Assembly (NCBI GenBank): GCA_017470145.1
Contig: JAFUFB010000003.1
Location: forward strand, 1-64,000
Length of the DNA: 64,000 nucleotides
Source: Clostridia bacterium
GTDB taxonomy: Bacteria > Bacillota > Clostridia > Christensenellales > Aristaeellaceae
Direction of reading: 5' to 3'
Shown here: positions 16,383 through 25,612 of the stretch, in pieces
Position numbering within the stretch: position 1 is the stretch's first letter
How the letters are laid out: each line of letters begins with the position of its first letter
The notes under the pieces: generated by a model
Databases searched by the model: none
Told to the model about the DNA's origin: nothing
Seen by the model: the letters and a program-made list of their open reading frames with translations, nothing else
Program-made: the position numbers and the translations under genes

Positions 16383-18104
16383 ATGACAGTGAAAGAAAAT
16401 TACGAACAGTGGCTAAAGGATTTTGCGGGAGACGCAGATACGCTGGCGGAGCTGGAAGGAATCCGGAATGATGAAAAGGAAATTGAGGATCGGTTCTATA
16501 CCGAGCTGAGCTTCGGCACCGCGGGGATGCGGGGCGTGCTGGGCGCGGGGATGAACCGGATGAATAAATACAACGTTCGCCGGGCCACCAAGGGCCTGGC
16601 GGGATACCTGCTGGAGGATCCGGAGAACGCGAAGCGTGGCGTCGTGATCGGATACGACAGCCGGAATTTCAGCGCCGAATTCGCGAAAGACACGGCTCTG
16701 ACCCTGTGCGCCGAAGGCGTGCCGGCCTATCTGTTCGACGCGCTGCGCCCTGTGCCGCTGCTGAGCTACGCGGTGCGGCACCTGAACGCCGCGGCGGGTA
16801 TCGTGATTACCGCCAGCCACAATCCGCCCCAATACAATGGCTACAAGGTCTATGGGGACGACGGCGCCCAGGTAGGCCCGGAGGCGGCGGAAGGCATTAC
16901 CCGGATTATCCGGGCCACGAAGTACACGGATTGCGTCCTGATGGACGAGGAAGAAGCGAAGGCGAAGGGCCTGCTGAAGATCATCGGCGACAAGGAAATC
17001 GACGATGATTACATGGTGGAGGAAAAGACCCTGGTGGTTCAGCCGGAAATGCTGGCCCGGATGGGCAAGCAGTTGAGCATCGTCTACACGCCCCTGCACG
17101 GCAGCGGCAATGTGCCGGTGCGCCGGGTGCTGAAGGAGCTGGGGATCGAGAAGCTGGCCGTGGTTTCCCAGCAGGAAAAGCCGGATGGCAATTTCTCCAC
17201 CCTGACCTGTGCCCCGAACCCGGAAAATCCGGAAGCCTTTACCCTGGCCTTTGAGCTGGCGGAGAAGGTGGGCGCGACGGTGATCTTCGCCACCGACCCG
17301 GACTGCGACCGCCTGGGCGTGGCCGTGAAGGACGGGAAGGGTGAATGGCATCTGCTGACGGGGAACCAGATCGGCTGCGTGTTGCTGCACTACATCCTGT
17401 CCACCCGGAAAAAGCAGGGTAAGCTGCCGGCCAACGCCGCGGCCTGCAAGAGCATCGTGTCCACCTCCCTGGCCAACCGCATCTGCGACAGCTACGGCGT
17501 AAAGATGTTCGAGGTGCTGACCGGGTTCAAGTTCATCGGCGAAAAGATTCAGCAGTTCCAGGATACCGGGGATTACACCTTCCAGTTCGGCTTTGAAGAA
17601 AGCTATGGCTTCCTGAGCTCCACCTTCGTGCGGGACAAGGACGGCGTCAACGCCAGCCTGCTGGTGACGGAAGTGGCGGCGGCCTGCGAGGAAGAGGGCA
17701 TCACCCTGTATGACCGGATGCAGCAGATCTTCCAGGAATATGGCTACTATGTAGAAAAGGTGGTCTCCACGACGCTGCCCGGCAAGGACGGCCTGACCAA
17801 GATGAAGGAGATCATGGCGGGCCTGCGGGAGAGTCATCCCACGGAGATCGGCGGCTTGAAGGTGACCGCGGTGCGGGATTATCTGAAGGGCGTCCGGGTA
17901 GCCGGCGGGGTAAGCGAGCCCACCGGGCTGCCGGCCTCCGATGTGCTGTATTTTGAGCTGGAGAATGGCAACTGGGTTTGCGTGCGCCCCAGCGGCACGG
18001 AGCCGAAGATCAAGCTGTATGTGAATACGAACGCGAAGGAGCAGGAGGCTGCGCAGCAGTTGAATGCTGATTTGTGCGAAGCAAGTATGAAGCTTTTACA
18101 GTGA
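16383..18104 (+). CDS. Phosphoglucomutase/phosphomannomutase family
   Basis: This alpha-D-phosphohexomutase interconverts hexose 1- and 6-phosphates, linking glycolysis with glycogen and cell-wall sugars. The active serine loop TASHNPPQYNGYK is at about residues 143-155, the magnesium loop DPDCDRLG at about 304-311, a sugar-binding loop with FGFEESYGF further on, and the phosphate-binding RPSGTEPKIK near the end. ATG 16383 is used because GAAAGG precedes it and the promoter lies just upstream. The 573 residues match the long PgcA-like subgroup. The preferred substrate is not decided by sequence. Confidence 0.92.
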   Translation: MTVKENYEQWLKDFAGDADTLAELEGIRNDEKEIEDRFYTELSFGTAGMRGVLGAGMNRMNKYNVRRATKGLAGYLLEDPENAKRGVVIGYDSRNFSAEFAKDTALTLCAEGVPAYLFDALRPVPLLSYAVRHLNAAAGIVITASHNPPQYNGYKVYGDDGAQVGPEAAEGITRIIRATKYTDCVLMDEEEAKAKGLLKIIGDKEIDDDYMVEEKTLVVQPEMLARMGKQLSIVYTPLHGSGNVPVRRVLKELGIEKLAVVSQQEKPDGNFSTLTCAPNPENPEAFTLAFELAEKVGATVIFATDPDCDRLGVAVKDGKGEWHLLTGNQIGCVLLHYILSTRKKQGKLPANAAACKSIVSTSLANRICDSYGVKMFEVLTGFKFIGEKIQQFQDTGDYTFQFGFEESYGFLSSTFVRDKDGVNASLLVTEVAAACEEEGITLYDRMQQIFQEYGYYVEKVVSTTLPGKDGLTKMKEIMAGLRESHPTEIGGLKVTAVRDYLKGVRVAGGVSEPTGLPASDVLYFELENGNWVCVRPSGTEPKIKLYVNTNAKEQEAAQQLNADLCEASMKLLQ

Positions 18105-18119
18105 GTAGTCTTTTGAGTT

Positions 18120-18212
18120 TAGGGCGGGACCCCTTTACCCCCTGCCCCCTTTCCCCCGTTCTCGGGGGAAGGGGGGGATGTGGGGTGGGGGCTTCGCCCC
18201 CACCCCCCTTTT
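18120..18212. repeat. C/G-rich double hairpin region after mutase gene
   Basis: Two adjacent stems are present: CCCCCTTTCCCCC (about 18146-18157) against GGGGGAAGGGGGG (18164-18177), and GTGGGGGC (18185-18192) against GCCCCCAC (18196-18203) followed by CCCCCTTTT. The second can terminate the mutase transcript. The base composition is extreme and unlike coding sequence, resembling an intergenic palindromic repeat. The 177-base gap contains no gene. Confidence 0.55.
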
Positions 18213-18281
18213 GCAGACAAGTTTTAAGTAGGACATGGAAGGGGATTAATCGTTACTTATACGAACTTGGAGGAATGAGTT

Positions 18282-19316
18282 TTGTTTGGAAGACTGATGA
18301 ACAATTACTACTACGGAAAGAGCGGCAAGGGCGATTTCCGGAAGGAGGATATGCCGGAGAACCGCTGGGAGCTGTTCTGGGATACGCTCCGGACGCGGCT
18401 CAGCGCCCTTTGTCGGCTGAACCTGATGTACATGGTCATCTGGCTTCCGACCATGATCGTGCTGCTGATGAGCTTCATGGGTTCCCTGTCCAGCCTGAAC
18501 ACCATTCTGGCGGCCCAGGATGGCAGCCTGAAGCAGACCGTGGAGGAAACCGCAGGAGAGGAAAACGCTGTTACCTACACCGACGAGGAGATTGCTCGGC
18601 TGGCGGCCATGAATCCGGCGGACTATATTCAGAGCACGCTGTTCACGACGCTGCTGATTCTGATTCCCTGCATCGCCATCACCGGCCCGGCCACCGCGGG
18701 CGTCAGCTACGTGGTCCGCAATTGGGCCCGGGACGAGCACGCCTTCATCTGGAGCGACTTTAAGGACGCGGTAAAGGAAAACTGGAAGCAGGGGCTGGTG
18801 GTTTCCGTAATCACCTCCGTGCTGCCCATGCTGGTGTACGTGGGCTGGCGATTCTATGGCCAGCTGGCGGCGACCCAGGCCTTTATGGTGATTCCCCAGG
18901 TGCTGATCCTCTTCATCGCCCTGATCTGGGCCCTGTGCGTGACCTATTTCTATCCCCTGCTGGTGACCTATCAGCTGAAGATGAAGGATGTGCTGCGCAA
19001 CGGCATGCTGATGGGCGTGGCCCGGCTGCCCATGAGCGTGGGCATCCGGCTGTTGCACTGCGTGCCCCTGCTGATCGGCTTAGCCATCAGCTATCTATGG
19101 AACCCGATCTATGGCGGGCTGATCCTCTTTGGATACTATCTGCTGATTGGCTTTACGCTGAGCCGGTTTATCACCGCCAGCTATACCAATGGCGTGTTCG
19201 ACCGTTTCCTGAACACCCGGATTGAGGGCGCAAAGGTGAACCAGGGTCTGCGGCAGGAAAGCGACGAGGATGAGGACGAGGAAGAAGAGGACGATCTGAA
19301 TAACGGAGCTATCTAA
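18282..19316 (+). CDS. YesL/DUF624-like integral membrane protein
   Basis: The 344-residue product has about five membrane helices and an N-terminal block (FWDTLRTRLSALCRLNLMYM) reminiscent of DUF624/YesL proteins, which are of unknown function and often found near carbohydrate genes. The C terminus is a strongly acidic tail (DEDEDEEEEDD). TTG 18282 is preferred because GGAGGA lies seven bases upstream; ATG 18297 is the alternative. Its stop is immediately followed by the methyltransferase start, so the two are probably co-translated. Confidence 0.65.
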   Translation: MFGRLMNNYYYGKSGKGDFRKEDMPENRWELFWDTLRTRLSALCRLNLMYMVIWLPTMIVLLMSFMGSLSSLNTILAAQDGSLKQTVEETAGEENAVTYTDEEIARLAAMNPADYIQSTLFTTLLILIPCIAITGPATAGVSYVVRNWARDEHAFIWSDFKDAVKENWKQGLVVSVITSVLPMLVYVGWRFYGQLAATQAFMVIPQVLILFIALIWALCVTYFYPLLVTYQLKMKDVLRNGMLMGVARLPMSVGIRLLHCVPLLIGLAISYLWNPIYGGLILFGYYLLIGFTLSRFITASYTNGVFDRFLNTRIEGAKVNQGLRQESDEDEDEEEEDDLNNGAI

Positions 19317-20072
19317 ATGTATCAGGATTTTGCTGAAATCTATGACCGATTGATGGACAACGTAAACTATGACGGCTGGGCGGACTATTATGTTCGCCTG
19401 CTGTCCATTTATGGGGTTCGAGAAGGAAAAATCTGTGAATGCGCCTGCGGTACCGGCAGCCTGACCATCCCCCTGTATCGGGCGGGATTCCAGATGACGG
19501 GGGTGGATCTGAGCCGGGAAATGCTGTGGCAGGCGGCACAGAAGGCCCGAAAGCAGGGCATCGCCATCCCCTTTGTGCAGCAGGATATGAAGGCGCTGAA
19601 CCTGCATCGGCCCATGGACGCGGTGATCGCCACTTGCGATGGGGTGAACTATCTGCGGACGGAGGAGGAGCTGCGGAGCTTCCTCCGGGCGGCCTATCGG
19701 GCTATTCGTCCCGGCGGCGCGCTGATCTTCGACGTATCCACTCCCCACAAGCTGCGGGATCAGCTTTGCGCCGGGCTGATTTGCGAGGATCAGGAGGACC
19801 TGACCTATTTCTGGCAGAACCAGTGGCATGCCCGGTCGGCCACGGTGGAGATGACCCTGTGCTTCTTCCTGCGGGAGGAGGATGGGCGTTATCGTCGGCT
19901 GGAGGAACAACAGATTCAGCGGGCCTGGGAGATGGCGGAGCTGAAAAATCAGCTGCTGCAGACCGGCTTCCGGGGCGTTTGCATCTATGGAGATGGCAAC
20001 TTGAACCCCGGCAAGGATACGGACCGCAGATGGCACATCTGCGCCAGCCGGCCGGCGGAGGAACAATTGTAA
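19317..20072 (+). CDS. Class I SAM-dependent methyltransferase
   Basis: The 251-residue protein has a Rossmann-type methyltransferase pattern: motif I ICECACGTGSLTIPL (about residues 40-54), GVDLSREML, an acidic loop with ATCDGVNYL, and RPGGALIFDVST. The substrate cannot be told. ATG 19317 directly follows the stop of the membrane protein. Similar methyltransferases often sit beside hslO-type genes in Clostridia, and here hslO follows 24 bases later. Confidence 0.85.
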   Translation: MYQDFAEIYDRLMDNVNYDGWADYYVRLLSIYGVREGKICECACGTGSLTIPLYRAGFQMTGVDLSREMLWQAAQKARKQGIAIPFVQQDMKALNLHRPMDAVIATCDGVNYLRTEEELRSFLRAAYRAIRPGGALIFDVSTPHKLRDQLCAGLICEDQEDLTYFWQNQWHARSATVEMTLCFFLREEDGRYRRLEEQQIQRAWEMAELKNQLLQTGFRGVCIYGDGNLNPGKDTDRRWHICASRPAEEQL

Positions 20073-20096
20073 AAAAGGAAAAAGTTATCGGATAAA

Positions 20097-21026
20097 ATGG
20101 AACAAAATTATCAAAACCAGGAAATGATTCAGCACCCGGATGAGATTCTCCAAATTGACCTGTGCGGCGGCCAGGCCCGGGTGCTTCTTTGCAGCTCCAC
20201 AGCCATGGTGCAGGAGTGCGTCCGGATTCACGGCGCCTCCTCCGTAGCCACGGCGGCGCTGGGCCGGTTGATGACCGGGGCAGCCATGATGGGCATCATG
20301 CTGAAGGGGGAGGAGGAATCCGTCACCGTCACCCTGAAGGGGGATGGCCCCCTGGGTACCCTGATGGCCGTGGCGGACCACGGCGACCTGCGAGCCTACG
20401 CGGACGACCCGACGGTGGAGCTGCCCCTGCGGGCGGATGGCAAGCTGGACGTGGGCGGCGCCGTGGGCCGCAACGGCCGCATGACAGTGGTTCGGGATCT
20501 GGGCTATGGCAAACAGTACATCGGCCAGAGCGAGATTGTCAGCGGAGAGATCGCCATCGATTTCGCCAATTACTTTACCGTGTCGGAGCAGCAGCCCAGC
20601 CTGGTGGCCCTGGGGGTCCGGGTGCATGATGGACTGGTGCTGCAGGCCGGGGGCATTCTGATTCAACCCCTGCCGGGATGCCCGGAGGAGCTGATCGACC
20701 AGCTGGAGCTGCGCAGCCCCATGTTTGCGGACATCAGCCGGGAGCTGACCTTCGGCACGCTGGACCAGCTGACGGAGGATTGGTTCCGGGGCCTGGAGCC
20801 AAAGATTCTGGAGCGGACGCCCATTCGGTACCAGTGCAGTTGCAGCCGGGAACGGATGGAAAAGGCGCTGATCTCCCTGGGGAGGAAGGATCTGCAGAGC
20901 CTGATCGACGAGAATCAGGGGGCGGAGCTGAGCTGCCATTTCTGCCACCGGAAGCATTTCTTCACCACGGAGCAGCTGCGGGAGATGCTGGCAAAGGCCG
21001 GCAGCAAAGGAGAAGCGGAACAATGA
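20097..21026 (+). CDS. hslO: Redox-regulated chaperone Hsp33
   Basis: Hsp33 is a cytosolic holdase activated when oxidation releases zinc from four cysteines. The cysteines are at the C terminus as CSC (about residue 246) and CHFC (about 281). The N-terminal domain has LCGGQARVLLC, LMTGAAMMGIMLKGEE and the conserved VTLKGDGPLGTLM. GGAAAAAG-type sequence precedes ATG 20097. The length of 309 residues is slightly above the common 290. The stop overlaps the next start by four bases. Confidence 0.94.
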   Translation: MEQNYQNQEMIQHPDEILQIDLCGGQARVLLCSSTAMVQECVRIHGASSVATAALGRLMTGAAMMGIMLKGEEESVTVTLKGDGPLGTLMAVADHGDLRAYADDPTVELPLRADGKLDVGGAVGRNGRMTVVRDLGYGKQYIGQSEIVSGEIAIDFANYFTVSEQQPSLVALGVRVHDGLVLQAGGILIQPLPGCPEELIDQLELRSPMFADISRELTFGTLDQLTEDWFRGLEPKILERTPIRYQCSCSRERMEKALISLGRKDLQSLIDENQGAELSCHFCHRKHFFTTEQLREMLAKAGSKGEAEQ

Positions 21027-21862
21027 GCAAAATGCCGATTATCAACTTCGACGAACATTTCGCCGATTTCATGTCCGCCTGGATGCAGGAGCACCAGGGG
21101 GATTACGCCACCTACGACGCCATGGAGGCGGACCTTCCCCGGGTGTACATGATGTTCCTGAACACCCGGGCCAAGTGGCTGGGGAGCCTAACGCCAGGCT
21201 CCTATTTCACCCAGTTTGAGGATCCTAAGGTGCTGGTGGACTGGATGCACGAATACTGCCGCCAGGGGGTGCCGGTGCCGGATTTGCTGACGGACCAGAT
21301 CACCTTCGTGGGCAAGCCCTGCGAAAAGCGGCTGCTGGAGCTGCTGAAGGATCCGGAAGCGGAGGAGGAAGCCCAGATGTTGGCCATCGGCCTGCTGCGG
21401 GAGATGGAGAGTCTGCTGCCCAAGATGCTGTACATCAACTGGCAGCTGGACCGGGCGGAGAAGGACGAGATGAAGGACAACGCCCTGGAAAGCCTGCGGG
21501 AGATGGGGCCGGCCGTGGTGCAGCCCATTCTGCAGGTGGTGAACCAGGCCAACGCCCACGGCCAGGAGGCGCTGCTGGAGGTGCTGTCCAATTATCCGGG
21601 CAATGAGCAGACCTTCCAGCTGGCGATGAAGCTTTTCCGGGAGCACCCGGAGCGGCGGGCACTTTTCGCGGGATACCTGGCCAAGCTGGGGGACGATCGG
21701 GCGCTGCCGGAGCTGGAGCTGGCGGCCCAGGAGGAAAACATCAGCTATCTGACCTTTATCGAGCTCAGAAACGCCATTGAGGTGCTGGGCGGAAACTGCC
21801 CGGAGCGGGAGTTCGAAGAGGATCCGGAATATGACGCGCTTGCAGGCATGGAAATGACTTAA
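21023..21862 (+). CDS. Unknown helical (HEAT-like) protein coupled to Hsp33
   Basis: The family was not recognised. The 279-residue product is acidic, without signal or membrane segments, and almost entirely helical. Repeated helix pairs such as NALESLREMGPAVVQPILQ and EALLEVLSNYPGNEQTF suggest HEAT-like repeats. ATG 21023 overlaps the hslO stop (ATGA), which implies coupled translation and perhaps a shared role in protein quality control. That role is inferred from context only. Confidence 0.6.
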   Translation: MSKMPIINFDEHFADFMSAWMQEHQGDYATYDAMEADLPRVYMMFLNTRAKWLGSLTPGSYFTQFEDPKVLVDWMHEYCRQGVPVPDLLTDQITFVGKPCEKRLLELLKDPEAEEEAQMLAIGLLREMESLLPKMLYINWQLDRAEKDEMKDNALESLREMGPAVVQPILQVVNQANAHGQEALLEVLSNYPGNEQTFQLAMKLFREHPERRALFAGYLAKLGDDRALPELELAAQEENISYLTFIELRNAIEVLGGNCPEREFEEDPEYDALAGMEMT

Positions 21863-21875
21863 CGTCATAGAACAT

Positions 21876-22030
21876 GCGAAGGGATGTTTTACTCTGGAGC
21901 CCTTGGAAGACGTTGGCACTTAGCGGGCGGCGAGCGCTAGCGCAAAGACAACCGATTTGTGCCGCTACGTCTGGAACCGGAACGCGAGCGTGCCCCGGAG
22001 GAGAACTTCTGCGCGCATGTATGGACACGT
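21876..22030 (+). repeat. Imperfect inverted repeat with dispersed 47-base arm
   Basis: The gap between two plus-strand genes holds a left arm (21876-21922) starting GCGAAGGGATG and a looser inverted arm (about 21965-22025) containing GTGCCGCTACGTCTGGAA and GCCCCGGAGGAGAACTTC. CGCTAGCG lies near the centre. The left arm has a second copy at 25566-25612 with 38 of 47 bases identical. The second arm ends just before the ribosome site of the next gene. It may be a small mobile repeat or a structured RNA. Confidence 0.5.
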
Positions 22031-22048
22031 GCATGAAGGAGTGCGGAA

Positions 22049-23983
22049 ATGCTATGTAAGCAATGCGGATATTACGCGCCAGAGGAGGCAATAGTTTGCC
22101 CCCGATGCGGCGCGGTGATGCGGGAAGGGACGACCACCGGGCTGGGGGCAGAATCCATCCGCCAGGGAAGGCGCGCCCGAGAGGCGGTCAAGAACCGCTC
22201 CAGCCAGAAGCAGGACGAGATTCGGCGGAAGCGGCGCAGCGGTGCCAGCCATGCGACGATACCGCTTTCCCCGGTGAAGGACACCCGAGTGGAGCTGCCG
22301 GAATACTTCGATCCCATGGTGGACAATCTGGGCGGCATCGGGGAGGACCGAACGGAGGAAAAGGCCACCTTTGAGCGGCGGAACGCCCAGGTCTATTCCG
22401 ACGAAACAGCCCGACAGGCCCAGGCAGCGGCCTATGCTGCCCGGCACGCGCCGGGGGCGGGAAATCGCCGAATGGTGAACTGGTTCAAGGTTGGGCTGGC
22501 GGTCTTTATCCTGGTGGTTTCTGTGCTGGCAGGCGGATATTTCTTCCTGAAGCGGACGGATCCCGGCCAGGTGCTGATGGCCCGGCTGGGTCAGGAAGCT
22601 TCCTCCACCGCCCTGTGGAAGGTGGGGGAGGAGATGCTGGACAGCGGGGATATCGAAGGCGCGATTCAGAATTTCGAAAAAGCGAAGGCCAAGGACGCGG
22701 AAAACGACGTCATCGACGTGGATGGCTTGCTGCTGCTGGGCAATGCCTATGAAGCGGACGGAAGAATCGACGACGCCGCGAATCTCTACGAAGAAATCTA
22801 TACCGAAACCCCCAGCCGGTCAGAGGCCTATGTAAACCACATTCGAATTCTGCTGGCCAGCGGGGCGCCGGGTTCCAATGCAAAGGCCAGCGAGCTGATG
22901 AAGCTGGCCTACGAAAAGACGGGGGATGTGTCCTTCTACACCCAAAGGAACGACTTCGTGCCTGCGCCGCCGGAGGTGGACCTGACGGCGGGATATTACG
23001 AGACGAAGAAATACATCGCCATTACCTCCTATCAGGGTTTCGACGTCTATTATACCTTTGATGAAAACGCGGAGCTGCCGGCGGGGGGCATCTTGTTTAC
23101 GGAGCGGGTGTTCCTGGACGAGGGGATCCACACTCTGCGGGCCGTGGCGGTGAATGGGGAATTGGTCTCCAATGAGCTGCGGGGCACCTATCGAATCATT
23201 ATGCCCTCCCCCCAGACCCCCCGGTCCTCCCTGGCGCCCAATACCTACAAGACTCGCCAGCGGGTACGGCTGAAGCCGGGGCTGGACAACGAGAACGATG
23301 ATGATATCGTGATCTATTACACCATCGATGGCTCCTCTCCCGATGCGGACAGCCCTATCTTTACCGGCGAAGCCTTCTGGCTGCCCGGCGGCCGGGTGAC
23401 GGTGAAGGCGGTGGCGGTCAATAAGTATAACAAGGTTTCCAACATGATGGAGATCCTGTATAAAATCGACATCCCAGAACCCTTGCGGGGATACAATTAT
23501 GAGCAGGACGCGCCGAAGGATTTCACCCTTTATGTAACCTCCATGATCGAATTCCAGCGGCTCTTCGGCGAGGGAACCCTGGTGGGCAATGTAACCATGG
23601 ACAATTTGGACACCGAATGCCGCCGATATGATTATGCCTGGGGGTATGCGATCATGAGCCGAACCAACCTCGGCTGGGTGGTGGCGGAGGTGTACATGAA
23701 TGAAAATGGTCCCATCGCCGCCCCTCGGAATACGAAGATCGGGGACGCCGAAAGCTTTGTGGTAGGTAAATTCCGGGATATGGGCCAGGTGGAAAGCCCC
23801 AGCGGCAATCGGGGGCTCTATTCCAGCAAGGATGGCACGGGCAAAATTTGGCTGCAGGAGGATGGCAGCAAAATTATTCGTTACCGCTGCTATTCTGCGG
23901 ACAGCGCCCATTGGTGGCAATTGGAATATTACGTCAATGAAAACGGAACAGTGACCGCGATAGACATGAAATACGATCCATAA
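22049..23983 (+). CDS. Zinc-ribbon, single-pass membrane protein with TPR and CHB_HEX_C-like domains
   Basis: The 644-residue product starts with a zinc ribbon (Cys at 3, 6, 17, 20), then a basic disordered linker, one membrane helix (about 144-166) and an exterior part. That exterior contains TPR-like helices (about 180-290, with GDIEGAIQNFEKAKAK) and two repeats resembling chitobiase/beta-hexosaminidase C-terminal domains (about 310-475, with VYYTFDENAELP and IYYTIDGSSPDADSP). A final unknown domain follows. AAGGAG lies before ATG 22049. The layout resembles the gene at 32545. Function is unknown; a cell-surface binding role is plausible. Confidence 0.75.
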   Translation: MLCKQCGYYAPEEAIVCPRCGAVMREGTTTGLGAESIRQGRRAREAVKNRSSQKQDEIRRKRRSGASHATIPLSPVKDTRVELPEYFDPMVDNLGGIGEDRTEEKATFERRNAQVYSDETARQAQAAAYAARHAPGAGNRRMVNWFKVGLAVFILVVSVLAGGYFFLKRTDPGQVLMARLGQEASSTALWKVGEEMLDSGDIEGAIQNFEKAKAKDAENDVIDVDGLLLLGNAYEADGRIDDAANLYEEIYTETPSRSEAYVNHIRILLASGAPGSNAKASELMKLAYEKTGDVSFYTQRNDFVPAPPEVDLTAGYYETKKYIAITSYQGFDVYYTFDENAELPAGGILFTERVFLDEGIHTLRAVAVNGELVSNELRGTYRIIMPSPQTPRSSLAPNTYKTRQRVRLKPGLDNENDDDIVIYYTIDGSSPDADSPIFTGEAFWLPGGRVTVKAVAVNKYNKVSNMMEILYKIDIPEPLRGYNYEQDAPKDFTLYVTSMIEFQRLFGEGTLVGNVTMDNLDTECRRYDYAWGYAIMSRTNLGWVVAEVYMNENGPIAAPRNTKIGDAESFVVGKFRDMGQVESPSGNRGLYSSKDGTGKIWLQEDGSKIIRYRCYSADSAHWWQLEYYVNENGTVTAIDMKYDP

Positions 23984-23989
23984 AAAGAT

Positions 23990-24017
23990 TTCCCCCGCCG
24001 GAAGGCGGGGGAATTTT
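23990..24017. terminator. Bidirectional terminator between convergent genes
   Basis: TTCCCCCGCC (23990-23999) pairs with GGCGGGGGAA (24004-24013), followed by TTTT and preceded by an A-rich stretch. It can end both the zinc-ribbon gene and uxaA. Confidence 0.85.
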
Positions 24018-24037
24018 GATCGGGAAATAGAAAATCC

Positions 24038-25525
24038 TTACAGCGTAACGCCGGTTTTGAAGATGGCCAGATCATGGAAGCCGCGAGCTTCGCTGACCAC
24101 TTCTTTGCCGGAGGCCACCTGAAGCACCAGATCCAGCAGGGCGTCCGCCAGCTGATCCAGGGTCTTGCCCTTCAGCAGATCGCCAGCGGCGAAATCGATC
24201 CAGTTGGACTTGAACTCCGCCAGGCGGGGGTTGGTGGCGATTTTCAGCGTCGGCACCGGGGCGGCGAAGGGCGTGCCCCGGCCGGTGGAAAACAGCACCA
24301 GATTGGCGCCGGAGGCGGCCAGGGCCGTGGCGGCCACCAGATCGTTGCCGGGGGCGGAAAGCAGATTCAGCCCAGGATGGGTTACCTTTTCGCCATAGGC
24401 CAGCACACCCCGCACGGGGGAGAAGCCGCTCTTCTGGGTGCAGCCCAGGGCCTTATCCTCCAGGGAGGAGATGCCGCCGGCCTTGTTGCCGGGGGAGGGA
24501 TTCTCATAGATGGTCTGGTGGTTCTCCTGATAATAGCGCTTGAAGTTGTTGATCAGGTCCACGGTCTGGTTAAACAGCTCCTCCGTGGGGCAGCGGGACA
24601 TGAGGATTGTCTCCGCGCCGAACATCTCCGGCACCTCCGTCAGAATGGTGGAGCCCCCCAGGGCGGCCATGCGGTCGCTGAGCCCGCCGATGACGGGATT
24701 GGCGGTAATGCCGGAGAAGCCGTCGCTGCCGCCACACTTCAGGCCTACTACCAGCTTGGAAGCGGGGCAGGGCACCCGGATTTCGGCCTTCATCTGCTCC
24801 GCCAGCTCCAGAATCAGCTTCCGGGCGGCTTCGTATTCATCCTCCTCCTGCTGACAGATGAGGAAGCGCATGCGGCTTTCGTCCGCGTCGGCAGGGAAGT
24901 GTTTCTGAATCTCGGAGATGGAGCTGTTTTCGCAGCCCAGGCCCATCAGCAGCACGCCGCCCACATTGGGATGGGTGCAGAGATCCGCCAGAATCTGGCG
25001 GGTGTTTTCCTGGTCGTCACCCATCTGGGAGCAGCCATAGGGATGGGGGAAGGCGTACACGTGGTCGATGCCGGGGCCTACCAGGGACTGAAATTCCCGC
25101 TCCAGGGCCTTGGCGATGTCGTTGACGCAGCCCACGGTAGGCAGAATCCACAGCTCATTGCGGATGCCCACCCGATCGTCCTTCCGGGGATAGCCCAGGA
25201 AGGAGCGCTCCGACACCTGGGGCAGCGCCGCCTCGGGGGCGGGCTGCCAGGTATAGGACAGGGTCTCGGACAGATTGGTCTTCAAATTCTGAATATGCAC
25301 ATGGCTCCCCTGGGGAATGGCCTTGGTGGCATGACCGATGGGGAAACCATATTTGATGATGTTTTCCCCTTCCGCAATGTCCTGCAGGGCGATCTTATGC
25401 CCGGCGGGAATCTCTTCCTGGACCGTGACAGCTGCCTCCGGTAGGGTCAGGACGGTTCCGGCCGCCAGGGGCTCCAGGGCCACGGCCACATTGTCGGTGG
25501 GGTGAATCCGTAAGAAGGAGGGCAT
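24038..25525 (-). CDS. uxaA: Altronate dehydratase
   Basis: UxaA dehydrates D-altronate to 2-keto-3-deoxygluconate in the galacturonate branch of hexuronate catabolism. The N-terminal SAF domain (about residues 1-90, with AGTVLTLPEAAVTVQEEIPAGHK in part) is followed by the large domain containing FLGYPRKDDRVGIRNELWI, HPYGCSQMGDD and GLKCGGSDGFSGITANP. The 495-residue length is typical. AGAAAGGA precedes ATG 25525. It follows uxaB on the minus strand after 84 bases, so the pair form a uxaB-uxaA operon. No uxaC or Entner-Doudoroff kinase is in the window. Confidence 0.94.
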   Translation of the reverse strand: MPSFLRIHPTDNVAVALEPLAAGTVLTLPEAAVTVQEEIPAGHKIALQDIAEGENIIKYGFPIGHATKAIPQGSHVHIQNLKTNLSETLSYTWQPAPEAALPQVSERSFLGYPRKDDRVGIRNELWILPTVGCVNDIAKALEREFQSLVGPGIDHVYAFPHPYGCSQMGDDQENTRQILADLCTHPNVGGVLLMGLGCENSSISEIQKHFPADADESRMRFLICQQEEDEYEAARKLILELAEQMKAEIRVPCPASKLVVGLKCGGSDGFSGITANPVIGGLSDRMAALGGSTILTEVPEMFGAETILMSRCPTEELFNQTVDLINNFKRYYQENHQTIYENPSPGNKAGGISSLEDKALGCTQKSGFSPVRGVLAYGEKVTHPGLNLLSAPGNDLVAATALAASGANLVLFSTGRGTPFAAPVPTLKIATNPRLAEFKSNWIDFAAGDLLKGKTLDQLADALLDLVLQVASGKEVVSEARGFHDLAIFKTGVTL

Positions 25526-25565
25526 ATATCGATGTCCTTTCTGATGAAAATAATGATCAATGGGC

Positions 25566-25612
25566 GCGAAGGGATGCTTCCCTCCGGGGCCTTTGGAAGA
25601 TGTCGGCGCTTA
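25566..25612 (+). repeat. Second copy of 47-base dispersed repeat
   Basis: This stretch matches 21876-21922 without gaps at 38 of 47 positions. It lies in the uxaB-uxaA intercistronic gap and its end overlaps the uxaB stop codon. Only one arm is present here. Relative to the operon it is in reverse orientation. Confidence 0.5.
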
